Positions 9,023-17,862 of a stretch of 39,405 nt of DNA are shown one piece after another. Every line of letters starts with the position of its first letter. The first letter of the stretch is position 1. Origin of the DNA: Paranoxybacillus vitaminiphilus (GTDB taxonomy: Bacteria > Bacillota > Bacilli > Bacillales > Anoxybacillaceae); assembly GCF_003259935.1 (NCBI RefSeq), contig NZ_QLMH01000022.1:1-39405 (forward strand), in the 5' to 3' direction. Position numbers and translations under genes: made by a program. The notes beneath the pieces were generated by a model that was not told the DNA's origin, searched no databases, and worked only from the letters and a program-made list of their open reading frames with translations.

Positions 9023-10126
9023 CTACACCTCTTTCATCTTTTGGAAGGCTTGCGCCAAATCAGCCATTAAATCCTCAACATGCTCAAGTCCGACGGAAAA
9101 ACGCAATAACCGATTACATACTCCATTCGCAATCCGTATTTCTTCCGGAATGTCCATATGTGTTTGTGTTGCCGGATACGTGATAAAGCTTTCAACACCT
9201 CCTAAACTTTCAGCAAAAGTAATCACCTGTAAGCTCTTTAAGAAACCATTCACCCATTTTTCCTCTTTCAAGCGAAACGACAACATTCCGCCGCGCCCAG
9301 GGTACAATACATCCGTCACATCTTCATGATTAGCTAAAAACTCGCTTATTTGCTGTGCATTTTCTTCATGCTGCTTCATTCTCAGCGCCAATGTTTTCAT
9401 ACCGCGGATTAACAGCCATGAGTCAAACGGGGAAAGAACGGCGCCAATCGCATTATGAAATTGCGCCAGTTTTTCACAGAGCTCTTTTCCTTTGGCGACA
9501 ACAAGCCCGGCCAATACATCATTATGTCCGCCTAAATATTTTGTTGCGCTATGAATAACAATGTCGGCGCCTTGTCTCAGCGGCTGTTGAATAACAGGTG
9601 TATAAAACGTATTGTCGACAATAAGAAGTAAGTTGTATCGTTTCGCCAACTTGGCTACTTCCTCAATGTTCGCTTCCTGCATCAATGGATTTGTCGGTGT
9701 TTCTAAAAAAATTGCTTTCGTTTTTTCTGTAATTTGCTTCTCCACCAATTGTATGTCGCGGAAATCCACATAATGAAAAGACAGCCCGTATTTTCGCCAT
9801 CCTTTCTCAAAAAGCCGATATGTACCGCCATAAAGATCGGCGGAAACTAAAAACTCATCGCCGCTTTCAAATAAAGCCATCACTGTTTGAATGGCCGCCA
9901 TTCCCGATGAAAACGCATATCCTTGATCGCCGCCTTCCAGTTTGGCGATCGCTTCCTCGACAATTTTCCGCGTCGGGTTGCCTGTGCGAATATAATCAAA
10001 CCCTGTTGATTGGCCGATTCCTTCATGGCGATAAGCGGTCGAAAAATAGACAGGAGGATTGACAGTACCTGTTGCCTCCTCGCTTCGGTTTCCTATCTGT
10101 GCTAGTATCGTCTCTATTCTTTCCAT
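9023..10126 (-). CDS. metI: Cystathionine gamma-synthase / O-acetylhomoserine thiolyase MetI
   Basis: A 367-residue PLP enzyme joining an activated homoserine ester to cysteine (or sulfide) to give cystathionine (or homocysteine). The PLP lysine is Lys196 in HSATKYLGGHND; IRTGNPTR (46-53) and the FSSGMAAI segment are conserved. The length equals the Bacillus MetI proteins. An AGGAGG site stands just upstream of the ATG. It is the first gene of metI-metC, directly downstream of a SAM riboswitch and terminator, so transcription should fall when S-adenosylmethionine is plentiful. Confidence 0.92.
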   Translation of the reverse strand: MERIETILAQIGNRSEEATGTVNPPVYFSTAYRHEGIGQSTGFDYIRTGNPTRKIVEEAIAKLEGGDQGYAFSSGMAAIQTVMALFESGDEFLVSADLYGGTYRLFEKGWRKYGLSFHYVDFRDIQLVEKQITEKTKAIFLETPTNPLMQEANIEEVAKLAKRYNLLLIVDNTFYTPVIQQPLRQGADIVIHSATKYLGGHNDVLAGLVVAKGKELCEKLAQFHNAIGAVLSPFDSWLLIRGMKTLALRMKQHEENAQQISEFLANHEDVTDVLYPGRGGMLSFRLKEEKWVNGFLKSLQVITFAESLGGVESFITYPATQTHMDIPEEIRIANGVCNRLLRFSVGLEHVEDLMADLAQAFQKMKEV

Positions 10127-10149
10127 GTTTCGTTCCTCCTTTTGTAAAA

Positions 10150-10180
10150 TAAAAAAAGCCTTCTAAGAAGAAGACTTTTT
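10150..10180 (-). terminator. Riboswitch-controlled terminator upstream of metI
   Basis: On the minus strand AGTCTTCT pairs with AGAAGGCT around a TCTT loop and is followed by seven T residues. The 5' arm can instead pair with the AAGAAGAAAGAC run that forms the 3' side of the aptamer's closing stem, giving the antiterminator used when SAM is low. Confidence 0.9.
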
Positions 10181-10198
10181 GCGCGTGCGTTAGTCTTT

Positions 10199-10309
10199 CT
10201 TCTTATCTGCCGAATTGAAACCAATTCGCTGGATTTAGCACCTGGCCAAAAATTGGCTGGTTGCTGAAGCTTCACTGGGCCAGTTCCCTCCGCTTCTCTT
10301 GATAAGAAT
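10199..10309 (-). promoter_or_regulatory. SAM-I (S-box) riboswitch aptamer
   Basis: The minus strand carries the S-box landmarks in order. The P1 strand is TTCTTATCAAGAG. Next come GCGGAGGGAACTGGCCC, then TGAAGC followed by CAGCAACC, GGTGCTAAATCC, and the closing P1 strand GATAAGAA. A terminator/antiterminator switch follows. In this class SAM binding stabilises P1 and favours termination. The target is metI-metC. The SAM ligand follows from the class and needs no extra inference. Confidence 0.95.
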
Positions 10310-10465
10310 CGACCTTCCATGTATTCAATTTTAAGATTTTCTTTCAATTTAACTCATTTATACAGATTTTTCAAGCAATTTTTGCAACTTTTTTATAAAA
10401 AAATAGTGCATGCGCTGTACAAACATAAACGTTTACGGATGATTTATTGTCCTTTTTCAACAATA

Positions 10466-10522
10466 AAAAGAGGCTGACCTATAGCTAGTAGCAGACACTC
10501 CGCCTGAAGGACAGCCTCTTTG
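10466..10522. terminator. Palindromic repeat family 1, copy B: operon terminator
   Basis: AAAAGAGGCTGACCT pairs with AGGACAGCCTCTTT across a shortened centre. On the minus strand it ends CCTCTTTTTATTG eight bases after the thiolase stop, so it can terminate the sco operon. The arms are those of the dispersed family-1 repeat. Confidence 0.8.
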
Positions 10523-10529
10523 CCGCTAT

Positions 10530-11705
10530 TTACAAACTTTCTACAAACAATGCCGTTCCCATTCCCCCGCCGACGCAGAGCGAAGCAATTCCTTTTTCTA
10601 ACTGCCGCCGCTTCAGCTCGTGAATGAGGCTGACAACGATGCGCGCACCTGTGCAGCCAATTGGATGCCCTAAGCTGATGCCGCTTCCGTTCACATTCAC
10701 TTTTTCCCTATCTAATCCGAGCTCCTTTTCAACGGCTAAATATTGGGCAGCAAACGCCTCGTTAATTTCAATGAGGTCAGCGTCAGCTAACGTCCAATTC
10801 ACTTTTTCCAGCCCTTTTTGCACGGCCGGAACGGGACCGCGCCCCATGATGACCGGATCCACTCCGGCAACAGAATAACCTGCGATTTTCGCAAGCGGCT
10901 GAATTCCTTTTTCGCGTGCATAGTCGGCAGACATCAACACAAGCGCTGCTGCTCCATCATTAATTCCGGAAGAATTTCCCGCTGTCACCGTTCCATTTTT
11001 GCGGAAAACGGGTTTTAATGCAGCGAGTTTTTCTTTCGTCACATCAGCTCGTGGATGCTCATCTTTTGTAACGACGGTCTCTCCTTTTTTCGTTTTCACG
11101 GCAATCGGAACAATTTGTGACTCAAAATAACCGGACTCCATCGCATGAATCGCACGCTGATGACTTAATAAAGCCAGCTCGTCCTGCTCTTCTCTTGTAA
11201 TCTCATATTTTTCCGCAAGATTTTCTGCCGTTTCTCCCATCATCATATGATGAAGCGGATCCTCAAGAATTTCCCAAATCGTGTCCGTCACCTGCTGATG
11301 CTGCAAGCGCGCTCCCCAACGATGCTGTTTTAATACGTATGGGCTGGAGCTCATCGCTTCAACGCCGCCGGCAATCACCACATCGCTGAGCCCAACTTGA
11401 ATTTGCATCGCAGCAGAAATAATCGCCTGCATTCCAGAAGCGCATTGACGTTGAATCGTAAATCCGGTCGTTGTATCCGGAAAGCCGGCTAACAGCGCTG
11501 CCGTTCTCGCCGTATTCGGCATATCTGTTCTTTGAATACAATGCCCTAAAATGACTTCGTTCACTTCTTCTTTTTCAATTTGACTGCGGCGCACCGCTTC
11601 CTCCAATACCGGGACGGCCAAATCGGTCGGCAATAAATCTTTGAAAGCCCCGCCAAATGTGCCGATTGGTGTGCGCACCGCGGAAGTAATGACCACTTCA
11701 CGCAT
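10530..11705 (-). CDS. Acetyl-CoA C-acetyltransferase (thiolase)
   Basis: A 391-residue thiolase of full length. It would split acetoacetyl-CoA plus CoA into two acetyl-CoA, the last step of ketone-body breakdown. The acyl-accepting Cys88 (QRQCASGMQ), His347 (GHPIG) and the base Cys377 (CVGGGMG) are all present, with the INEAFAAQ motif between. It is the last gene of the scoA-scoB-permease-dehydrogenase-thiolase operon, with its own AGGAGG site after a 97-base gap. B. subtilis MmgA and YhfS are relatives; in B. subtilis the sco operon, as I recall, lacks a thiolase gene. Confidence 0.9.
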   Translation of the reverse strand: MREVVITSAVRTPIGTFGGAFKDLLPTDLAVPVLEEAVRRSQIEKEEVNEVILGHCIQRTDMPNTARTAALLAGFPDTTTGFTIQRQCASGMQAIISAAMQIQVGLSDVVIAGGVEAMSSSPYVLKQHRWGARLQHQQVTDTIWEILEDPLHHMMMGETAENLAEKYEITREEQDELALLSHQRAIHAMESGYFESQIVPIAVKTKKGETVVTKDEHPRADVTKEKLAALKPVFRKNGTVTAGNSSGINDGAAALVLMSADYAREKGIQPLAKIAGYSVAGVDPVIMGRGPVPAVQKGLEKVNWTLADADLIEINEAFAAQYLAVEKELGLDREKVNVNGSGISLGHPIGCTGARIVVSLIHELKRRQLEKGIASLCVGGGMGTALFVESL

Positions 11706-11802
11706 TTTTTATTCCTCCTTGTTACTAATCATTATTTCTCCATGAAAGGAGTCATTCCCTTTCGAGCTTTGCTCAATAAACTTCCTTACCATTATATGAG
11801 CA

Positions 11803-12579
11803 TCATTGTGCCGTATAACCGCCATCAATAATAACGGCTTGACCGGTAATCCCCTTCGCTTGCTCACTTGCAAGAAACATCGCATAATTCGCAACCTCTT
11901 CAACAGATAATAAACGTCTTTGCGGGACGAGCGGATAAATGATTTCCTCCAATACTTTTTCTAATGGAACATTGCGCGTTGCTGCCAAATCGGTAAGCTG
12001 ATTGCGGACAAGCGGTGTATCCACATAGCCCGGACATAGCGCATTAACGGTAATACCATAAGTTGCCCCCTCAAGTGCCGCTACTTTCGTTAAACCGATA
12101 ACTCCGTGCTTTGCGCTGTTATACGCCGCTTTTCCGGCAAAACCAACAAGTCCGTTAATCGACGCCATGTTAATAATGCGGCCGTATTTTTGCTGCTTCA
12201 TGATCGGAAACACATGTTTAATCGCCATGAATGGAGCAGTCAACATCACGCGGATGAGCAGTTCAAATTTCTCTGTCGGAAAATCTTCAATCATGGAAAC
12301 GTATTGCAAACCAGCATTGTTTATTAAAATGTCGAGCCGTCCAAACCGATTGACTGTTTCATCAAGCGCCGCTTTCACTTCCGCTTCTGACGTGACATCA
12401 CACTTCAAACCAACCGCTTCAAGTCCCTCATTTCGCAGCGATTCTGCCGCTTCCTCGACCGCTGTTTTGTTTAAATCGGTAAGAACTACCTTTGCACCGT
12501 TTTCGGCAAACTTTTTCGCCACTTCATACCCTATTCCTCTTGCGGCCCCTGTGATAAACGTAACTTGGTTTTTTACCAT
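11803..12579 (-). CDS. 3-hydroxybutyrate dehydrogenase (short-chain dehydrogenase)
   Basis: A 258-residue SDR enzyme resembling B. subtilis YxjF and bacterial BdhA, which oxidise 3-hydroxybutyrate to acetoacetate with NAD. The Rossmann motif TGAARGIG is at 10-17, NNAG at 87-90, and the catalytic Ser140, Tyr153 and Lys157 (YNSAK) are in place. The C-terminal ITGQAVIIDGGYTAQ closes the fold. It lies between the permease gene and the thiolase gene in the ketone-body operon. The neighbours support the substrate; by motif alone it could be another SDR. Confidence 0.85.
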   Translation of the reverse strand: MVKNQVTFITGAARGIGYEVAKKFAENGAKVVLTDLNKTAVEEAAESLRNEGLEAVGLKCDVTSEAEVKAALDETVNRFGRLDILINNAGLQYVSMIEDFPTEKFELLIRVMLTAPFMAIKHVFPIMKQQKYGRIINMASINGLVGFAGKAAYNSAKHGVIGLTKVAALEGATYGITVNALCPGYVDTPLVRNQLTDLAATRNVPLEKVLEEIIYPLVPQRRLLSVEEVANYAMFLASEQAKGITGQAVIIDGGYTAQ

Positions 12580-12599
12580 GTCTCTTTCCTCCTATATGA

Positions 12600-13919
12600 T
12601 TAGATTCCTATCCCTAAAGAGAATAAGATAATCGCAAGCACTGTCCCTAAAGCCGGAACAATGACGGTTAAGGCGCCGACTGCGTTATATGCATCTTGAT
12701 GGGTCTCACCGCAAATCGCGCGAATCGTTGTTACAACATAACCGTTATGCGGCAATGAATCGAGTGCACCCGAAGAAATCGCAACAACGCGGTGCAATGC
12801 TTCCGGATTAACTCCCATATCAAGGTAATGCGGCGCAAGAATTGGCAGGGCAATCGCCTGTCCTCCTGAAGCAGAACCTGTCATTCCAGCAATAACGCTT
12901 ACTGCAATTGCTCCGCCAATCAGCGGACTTCCGGGAATGCTTGTCATCGTTTCAACAGCTGCTTCGAATGCTGGAACGGCTTTGGCCACTCCGCCGAACC
13001 CGACAACCGCTGCTGTATTTCCTAAAGCAATCAACGCTCCAAATGTTCCTTCAGAAACAGCACCGCCAAAATTTTTGAAATATTTGCGGTTTAATGCATA
13101 AGCAGCAATCACGCCGCCAAGCAGGGCAATGATTAGCGCAGATTGTTTTAACGAATCATGGAACACGAACGAAATAATCAAGACAACTACAAGAGGGATA
13201 ACACCTGCAACTGGATGCGGCAGCGGTTTATCGCTCACTTCCGGATCGCCATCTCTTGAAATAAATCCCTCTCCTCTTGCCACCGCTTTGGCAATCATTC
13301 TCTTTAGCCACCAATAGCCAAATACAGCCATGAAAATAGCAACAATTAAACTAACTTCCCATCCCGCATAAGGAGAGGTTTTTAAGTATTCGATTGGAAT
13401 CCAGTTTTGAATTTCCGGAGATCCGGCTGATGTCATCGTAAATGTAACGGAACCGAATGCAAGTGCCGCCGGGATAAAACGGCGCGGCAAGTTGGCCTGT
13501 TTAAACAAGCTGACTGCCATTGGATAAACAGAAAACGCCACAACGAATAAGCTCACTCCGCCATATGTTAAGACAGCACAGGCAATAACGACAGCTAAAG
13601 CCGCATGTTTCATACCGAGCTTATCTACGATCCATTTGGATACGCTGTCTGCCGCCCCGCTGTCTTCCATTACCTTTCCGAAAATTGCTCCTAATAAGAA
13701 CATTAAGTACCAAGACTGAATAAAGCTCGAAAAGCCGGCCATATAGTTGCCTACTAAGTTTGCTTCTCCCTCGCCGACAAGCTGCGGAAACAGCGGTAAG
13801 CCGCTGAAGACCGCAACGATTAACGCACATAAAGGTGCCGCAACAAAAAGGTTCATTCCTCTCATTGTTAAATAAATCAATAATACAAGTCCCCCGATAA
13901 GGCCGATCATGCTCCACAT
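12600..13919 (-). CDS. GntP-family permease (YxjC-like)
   Basis: A 439-residue membrane protein with about 12-13 hydrophobic segments, typical of the gluconate/H+ symporter GntP family. The SASGGQAIALPILAP segment (about residues 355-370) and the ALDSLPHNG segment near 390 are typical of this family. In B. subtilis the same position next to scoA-scoB-yxjF is occupied by yxjC. The context suggests uptake of 3-hydroxybutyrate or acetoacetate rather than gluconate; this is inference. A GGGGGTGA site precedes the ATG. Confidence 0.85.
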   Translation of the reverse strand: MWSMIGLIGGLVLLIYLTMRGMNLFVAAPLCALIVAVFSGLPLFPQLVGEGEANLVGNYMAGFSSFIQSWYLMFLLGAIFGKVMEDSGAADSVSKWIVDKLGMKHAALAVVIACAVLTYGGVSLFVVAFSVYPMAVSLFKQANLPRRFIPAALAFGSVTFTMTSAGSPEIQNWIPIEYLKTSPYAGWEVSLIVAIFMAVFGYWWLKRMIAKAVARGEGFISRDGDPEVSDKPLPHPVAGVIPLVVVLIISFVFHDSLKQSALIIALLGGVIAAYALNRKYFKNFGGAVSEGTFGALIALGNTAAVVGFGGVAKAVPAFEAAVETMTSIPGSPLIGGAIAVSVIAGMTGSASGGQAIALPILAPHYLDMGVNPEALHRVVAISSGALDSLPHNGYVVTTIRAICGETHQDAYNAVGALTVIVPALGTVLAIILFSLGIGI

Positions 13920-13941
13920 TTCTCCCTCACCCCCGAATGAT

Positions 13942-14610
13942 TTACGCGCGAATTAGAAGGTTTTCATCGACAATTAATGTCGGTTCTGTCACCGCTTGAA
14001 TTTCTTCGACTGTGCTTCCATCTAAGATCTCTACTAATTTCAGCCCGTTTTCTGTCACATCGATGACCGCTCTTTCCGTAATGATGCGGTTGACCACTTT
14101 CTTTCCGGTCAGCGGAAGACTGCACTCTTTGACAATCTTCGGTTTACCGTTCTTGCTGACATGCTCCATAATGACAATAATTTTCTTCGCTCCATGAACT
14201 AAATCCATGGCACCGCCCATGCCTTTAATCATTTTTCCGGGAATCATCCAGTTGGCAAGATCGCCTTTTTCGGAAACTTCCATTCCTCCTAAAATCGCCA
14301 CGTCAATATGGCCGCCGCGAATCATCGCAAATGACTCAGCACTGCTGAAATAAGAGGCTCCCGGAATTGCCGTAACCGTCTCTTTTCCCGCGTTGATTAA
14401 ATCCGGATCAACTTCATCTTCCGCAGGATAAGGTCCGATACCTAACAGCCCGTTTTCTGATTGCAAGACAACTTGTTTATGCGGCTGAATAAAATTCGCC
14501 ACAAGAGTCGGCATTCCGATTCCTAAATTGACATAGAAACCGCTTTCAATTTCTTGTTCGGCACGTTTAGCAATTTTTTCACGAATGGATTGTCTGCTCA
14601 TTGTCGTCAT
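13942..14610 (-). CDS. scoB: Succinyl-CoA:3-oxoacid CoA-transferase subunit B
   Basis: The 222-residue beta subunit, which transfers CoA from succinyl-CoA to acetoacetate together with ScoA. The catalytic glutamate is Glu52 in [10 protein letters not shown], the signature of family-I CoA-transferase beta subunits; [14 protein letters not shown] follows near 130. It has a GGAGGAAGG ribosome site and sits 21 bases after scoA. The full length matches family members. Confidence 0.95.
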   Translation of the reverse strand: MTTMSRQSIREKIAKRAEQEIESGFYVNLGIGMPTLVANFIQPHKQVVLQSENGLLGIGPYPAEDEVDPDLINAGKETVTAIPGASYFSSAESFAMIRGGHIDVAILGGMEVSEKGDLANWMIPGKMIKGMGGAMDLVHGAKKIIVIMEHVSKNGKPKIVKECSLPLTGKKVVNRIITERAVIDVTENGLKLVEILDGSTVEEIQAVTEPTLIVDENLLIRA

Positions 14611-14631
14611 GACACCTTCCTCCAGTAAAAA

Positions 14632-15318
14632 TTAACGAACGACTAATCTTTCAATGCGTTTTTGCTGCTTTCCAACAACTAAGCGCTGAACATAAATGCT
14701 TGGTGTGTGAATTTGATCTGGATCTAAATCGCCAATTTCCACAAGCTCCTCCACTTCCGCAATCGTTATTTTCCCTGCCGCCGCCATCATCGGGTTAAAG
14801 TTGCGTGCTGTTTTGTTATAGATGAGATTTCCCATTTTATCTCCCTTCCACGCACGCACTAAGCTAAAATCGGCAACGAGCGCTGTTTCTAGAACGTATT
14901 CTTTTCCGTTAAATACTCTTACTTCCTTTCCTTCAGCAATCGGAGTTCCGACGCCGGCTGGCGTATAAAAGGCCGGAATTCCCGCACCACCTGCACGAAT
15001 CCTCTCTGCGAGCGTTCCTTGTGGAATGAGCTCTACTTCAATCTCTCCGTTTAACACTTGCCGTTCAAACTCTTTGTTTTCACCGACATATGAAGCAATC
15101 ATTTTCTTAATTTGCTTGTTTTTAAGAAGAAGCCCTAACCCCCAGTCATCAACACCACAATTGTTGGAGATGACGGTTAAATCTTTGACACCTGTTTCTA
15201 CTAATGCAAGAATTAAATTTTCCGGGATGCCGACGAGACCAAACCCGCCGACCATAATCGTTGCGCCGTCATGAATGTCTTGGACTGCTTCAATAAATGA
15301 AGAATGTACCTGCTTCAT
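14632..15318 (-). CDS. scoA: Succinyl-CoA:3-oxoacid CoA-transferase subunit A
   Basis: A 228-residue alpha subunit with the [10 protein letters not shown] glycine loop (24-33) and the family sequence [16 protein letters not shown] (about 108-123). I start it at the ATG at 15318, preceded by GGGAGG. The longer frame from a TTG at 15378 would run through the -24/-12 promoter and must be wrong. It is the first gene of the ketone-body operon and should be transcribed only by sigma-54 polymerase with the activator encoded just upstream. Confidence 0.95.
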   Translation of the reverse strand: MKQVHSSFIEAVQDIHDGATIMVGGFGLVGIPENLILALVETGVKDLTVISNNCGVDDWGLGLLLKNKQIKKMIASYVGENKEFERQVLNGEIEVELIPQGTLAERIRAGGAGIPAFYTPAGVGTPIAEGKEVRVFNGKEYVLETALVADFSLVRAWKGDKMGNLIYNKTARNFNPMMAAAGKITIAEVEELVEIGDLDPDQIHTPSIYVQRLVVGKQQKRIERLVVR

Positions 15319-15360
15319 CGACTTACCTCCCTGCTCATCATTTTTCTTCACCTCCTTATC

Positions 15361-15378
15361 ATGCAAAAATGATGCCAA
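15361..15378 (-). promoter_or_regulatory. Sigma-54 (-24/-12) promoter of the sco operon
   Basis: The minus strand reads TTGGCATCATTTTTGCAT. GG and GC are exactly ten bases apart, and both boxes match the TGGCAC-N5-TTGCA consensus except one base. It lies about 40 bases before the scoA ATG and beside a gene for a sigma-54 activator. Confidence 0.9.
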
Positions 15379-15439
15379 ACGAAAATGATTAAAAAAGACA
15401 GTAAATAATGAATATTAATACTATTTTATATGCAGTAAA

Positions 15440-15455
15440 TTCCAACAATATGGAA
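15440..15455. promoter_or_regulatory. Candidate upstream activating site
   Basis: TTCCA-N6-TGGAA is a dyad 62 bases upstream of the -24 box. A related dyad, TGGAA-CGAA-TTCCA, occurs at 15507-15520 in the loop of the activator gene's terminator. Enhancer-binding proteins of this class bind such sites; the assignment is inferred from position and symmetry. Confidence 0.4.
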
Positions 15456-15487
15456 GTCATTTAAAAGCATTACGCAAAAACATGCAG

Positions 15488-15534
15488 AAAAAAGCTTCCG
15501 GATTTATGGAACGAATTCCAAAATTCCGGAAGCC
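15488..15534 (-). terminator. Terminator of the sigma-54 activator gene
   Basis: On the minus strand GCTTCCGGA and TCCGGAAGC form a stem around a 22-base loop and are followed by TTTTTT. It starts at the stop codon of the activator gene. Confidence 0.8.
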
Positions 15535-16904
15535 TAGTTATCTAAACCGTACTTTTTTATTTTCTCGTATATGGCTGATTTGCTGATGCCAAGAGCCTTT
15601 GCCGCTTTCAGTTTATCGTTTTTGTGCAGCGCCAAACTTTTCTGAATAATTACCTTCTCAGTTTCTTCAAGCAATTGCTTTAACGTTTTCCCTTCAAGCT
15701 GATATACGGTATTTGTTTTTAAATACTCAGGCAGCGCTTCTACCGTAATCGTTTCACCATTGGCAAAATGGACAGCGGCTTCAATCACATTTTCCAGCTC
15801 GCGAATGTTTCCCGGCCATACATGCTGTGAGAAAATTTGCAATACTTCTTCATCCACTGCCGTAATTCGTTTTCCACACCGTTTGCCGATTTTATCAATG
15901 AAATGGTATGTAAGCACTCTTATGTCCTCCGGCCGTTCACGCAAAGGCGGAATGATGAAAGGAACAACATTAATCCGGTAATATAAATCCTCGCGAAACC
16001 GCTTTTCTTCAATCATTTTTTCTAACGGCCGATTGGTTGCGGCAATAATTCTTACGTCTACAGAAACGGTTTTCGTCGCACCGACCGGTTCAATCTCTTT
16101 TTCCTGCAGAACTCGAAGCAGTTTTACTTGCATATGCAGCGGCATATCCCCGATTTCATCAAGAAAAATCGTTCCGCCGTCAGCAAGTTGAAACTTTCCT
16201 TTTTTGCCGCCTTTTCTCGCCCCGGTAAACGCGCCTTCCTCATAGCCGAACAATTCCGATTCAAGCAAATGCTCCGGAATAGCACCGCAATTCACCTTAA
16301 TAAACGGCTTGCTGCTTCGGCTGCTTAGCTGATGAATGCTGTGGGCAAACAGCTCTTTTCCCGTACCGCTTTCGCCGCGAATCAACACAGAAATATCGCT
16401 ATCGGCAATTCTTTTCACTTTTTCTTTTAATATTTCCATTTGTTTCGATTGAGAGATAATATCTTGTAATGTATACTTCGCTCCGTTGTCTTCCTTCCAT
16501 TCTTGCAAATATGTTTGCAATTGCGGCAGCAAACTTCTAATATGGCTATTCATTCTTTTCCATTCATTTGTATCGCGAAAAATCACAGTCCCAACAGCCC
16601 CGATTACTTTTCCGTTAGAAAAAATCGGAATGCGGTTGGCAATCATATAGTTCCCTTTTATATAATGCAGATCAGCAATTTCCTCTTTTCCCGTTTGCAC
16701 GACAATATGCATTCGTGTATTCTCAATCACTTCTGTTACATGCTTGCCGATAATTTCTTCACGATTTTTCCCTAAAAATTCGCAATAGTTTTTATTGATG
16801 TAAATAATTCTTCCCTTTTCATCAACAACAACAATCCATTCATAGGCACAATTAATAATGGTTTCAAGAATTTCATGCTGGAATGTAATATCGTTTTCCG
16901 CCAT
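15534..16904 (-). CDS. Sigma-54-dependent transcriptional activator (PAS-AAA+-Fis)
   Basis: A 456-residue enhancer-binding protein. An N-terminal PAS sensor (about 10-115) precedes the AAA+ domain with Walker A GESGTGKE (177-184), the sigma-54 contact loop GAFTGA (224-229) and Walker B GGTIFLDE (243-250). A C-terminal Fis-type helix-turn-helix ends in KAAKALGISKSAIYEKIKKY. There is no receiver domain, so it senses a small molecule rather than a kinase signal. Its position just upstream of a -24/-12 promoter makes it the likely activator of the sco operon, perhaps responding to acetoacetate or 3-hydroxybutyrate (inference). Relatives are RocR, BkdR and AcoR. Confidence 0.93.
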   Translation of the reverse strand: MAENDITFQHEILETIINCAYEWIVVVDEKGRIIYINKNYCEFLGKNREEIIGKHVTEVIENTRMHIVVQTGKEEIADLHYIKGNYMIANRIPIFSNGKVIGAVGTVIFRDTNEWKRMNSHIRSLLPQLQTYLQEWKEDNGAKYTLQDIISQSKQMEILKEKVKRIADSDISVLIRGESGTGKELFAHSIHQLSSRSSKPFIKVNCGAIPEHLLESELFGYEEGAFTGARKGGKKGKFQLADGGTIFLDEIGDMPLHMQVKLLRVLQEKEIEPVGATKTVSVDVRIIAATNRPLEKMIEEKRFREDLYYRINVVPFIIPPLRERPEDIRVLTYHFIDKIGKRCGKRITAVDEEVLQIFSQHVWPGNIRELENVIEAAVHFANGETITVEALPEYLKTNTVYQLEGKTLKQLLEETEKVIIQKSLALHKNDKLKAAKALGISKSAIYEKIKKYGLDN

Positions 16905-16937
16905 CTCCCTTCGCCCCCTTTGCCCTAATTATTTTAT

Positions 16938-17062
16938 AAAGAGGCTGGCCTGTCATTGTCTGAGCTCACGCACATCCCACCATATACCGCTTATTCATCC
17001 GATACGGCGTGCCATATATGGCGGCGCGGGATCTGACGCATTATTTTCAGGCCAGCCTCTTT
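16938..17062. repeat. Palindromic repeat family 1, copy C (long form)
   Basis: About 125 bases. AAAGAGGCTGGCCTG pairs with CAGGCCAGCCTCTTT at the ends, and an inner CCATATA/TATATGG-type pairing flanks a central non-palindromic stretch. It begins four bases after the stop of the PgpA-like gene and would act as its terminator. The longest copies (16938, 28839, 31803) share the same layout. Confidence 0.8.
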
Positions 17063-17065
17063 TCA

Positions 17066-17617
17066 TTAAGATATCGCTTCTTCCTTTTCCTGCATAATTT
17101 CTGTTTCTTTCCGTTCTTCCTCGTCGCGGAAATTGTGTGCCAATCTCCCGGCAGCACTAGCTGCAATACTCGCTACTAAATCATCTAAAAATGTATGCAC
17201 ACCTTGTCCCCTTTTTGTATCTAAATATTTAATAATGCCAATTTTATGTTTATCAAGGTGCCCGAATGTCGTTACGGCAATGCTGCCGTAGCCTAATACG
17301 GCACCTAAAGCAATCGTCTCATCAACCCCAAATAATCCTTCATCTGTTTCGACAAGCGTTTGCAAAGGTTCGGACAGCATCTTTCTTTCAGCCAGTTTAT
17401 CAAGTTCAATTCCGACTAAAATGGCATGCTGCACTTCCCGTTTTTGCAGCACCTTTTCAACGCTTTCTATGCAATCATCAATGGTTAATCCTTTATTATA
17501 CGGACTTTGCATCTCATAGACAATTTCGGCAATTGCTTTAACGGTAACGCCGCGCTCGGCCAGCAAACGCAAAGCAGCTTCTGTTACTTCTTTGCTTGTT
17601 ACTCGTCTTTTTTCCAT
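17066..17617 (-). CDS. Phosphatidylglycerophosphatase A family protein (YutG-like)
   Basis: A 183-residue protein of the PgpA family as seen in Firmicutes (B. subtilis YutG). Family members hydrolyse phosphatidylglycerophosphate or have other, less clear roles. Recognisable parts are the helical N-terminus (VTEAALRLLAERGVTV), DETIALGAVLGYGSIAVT (about 115-132) and the D-T-K-R-G-x-G-V-H-T-F-L-D-D segment near 150. The ATG at 17617 is chosen because GAGGAG ends seven bases before it; longer in-frame starts include the ribosome site. It is a single gene capped by a family-1 repeat. Confidence 0.75.
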   Translation of the reverse strand: MEKRRVTSKEVTEAALRLLAERGVTVKAIAEIVYEMQSPYNKGLTIDDCIESVEKVLQKREVQHAILVGIELDKLAERKMLSEPLQTLVETDEGLFGVDETIALGAVLGYGSIAVTTFGHLDKHKIGIIKYLDTKRGQGVHTFLDDLVASIAASAAGRLAHNFRDEEERKETEIMQEKEEAIS

Positions 17618-17862
17618 TGGCATTCTCCTCTCTAGAAAAAAAAGCATATTTCGCTAGTGTAAAATCTCGACTCTTCCCCAATTATAGCACTATATAAGTT
17701 TCACTTGAATATTTGACCTCTGGCAGACAAAAGAGTTGCCGCCGATTTTTCGCTCAAAATCTCGAAAAGTGAAGCATCCAATTACATTTGTACAGACAAC
17801 ATGTTTTGACACAAATATGCTAAAATAACAATGAATTCGAAAATAGTGTTGGAGGATGAATA

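Noticed and set aside
11709-11903. 64-residue minus-strand frame between thiolase and dehydrogenase
   Set aside because: It overlaps the end of the dehydrogenase gene in another frame and lacks a ribosome site.
15319-15378. 20-residue N-terminal extension of ScoA from a TTG codon
   Set aside because: The TTG belongs to the -24 element of the sigma-54 promoter; the downstream ATG has a good ribosome site.
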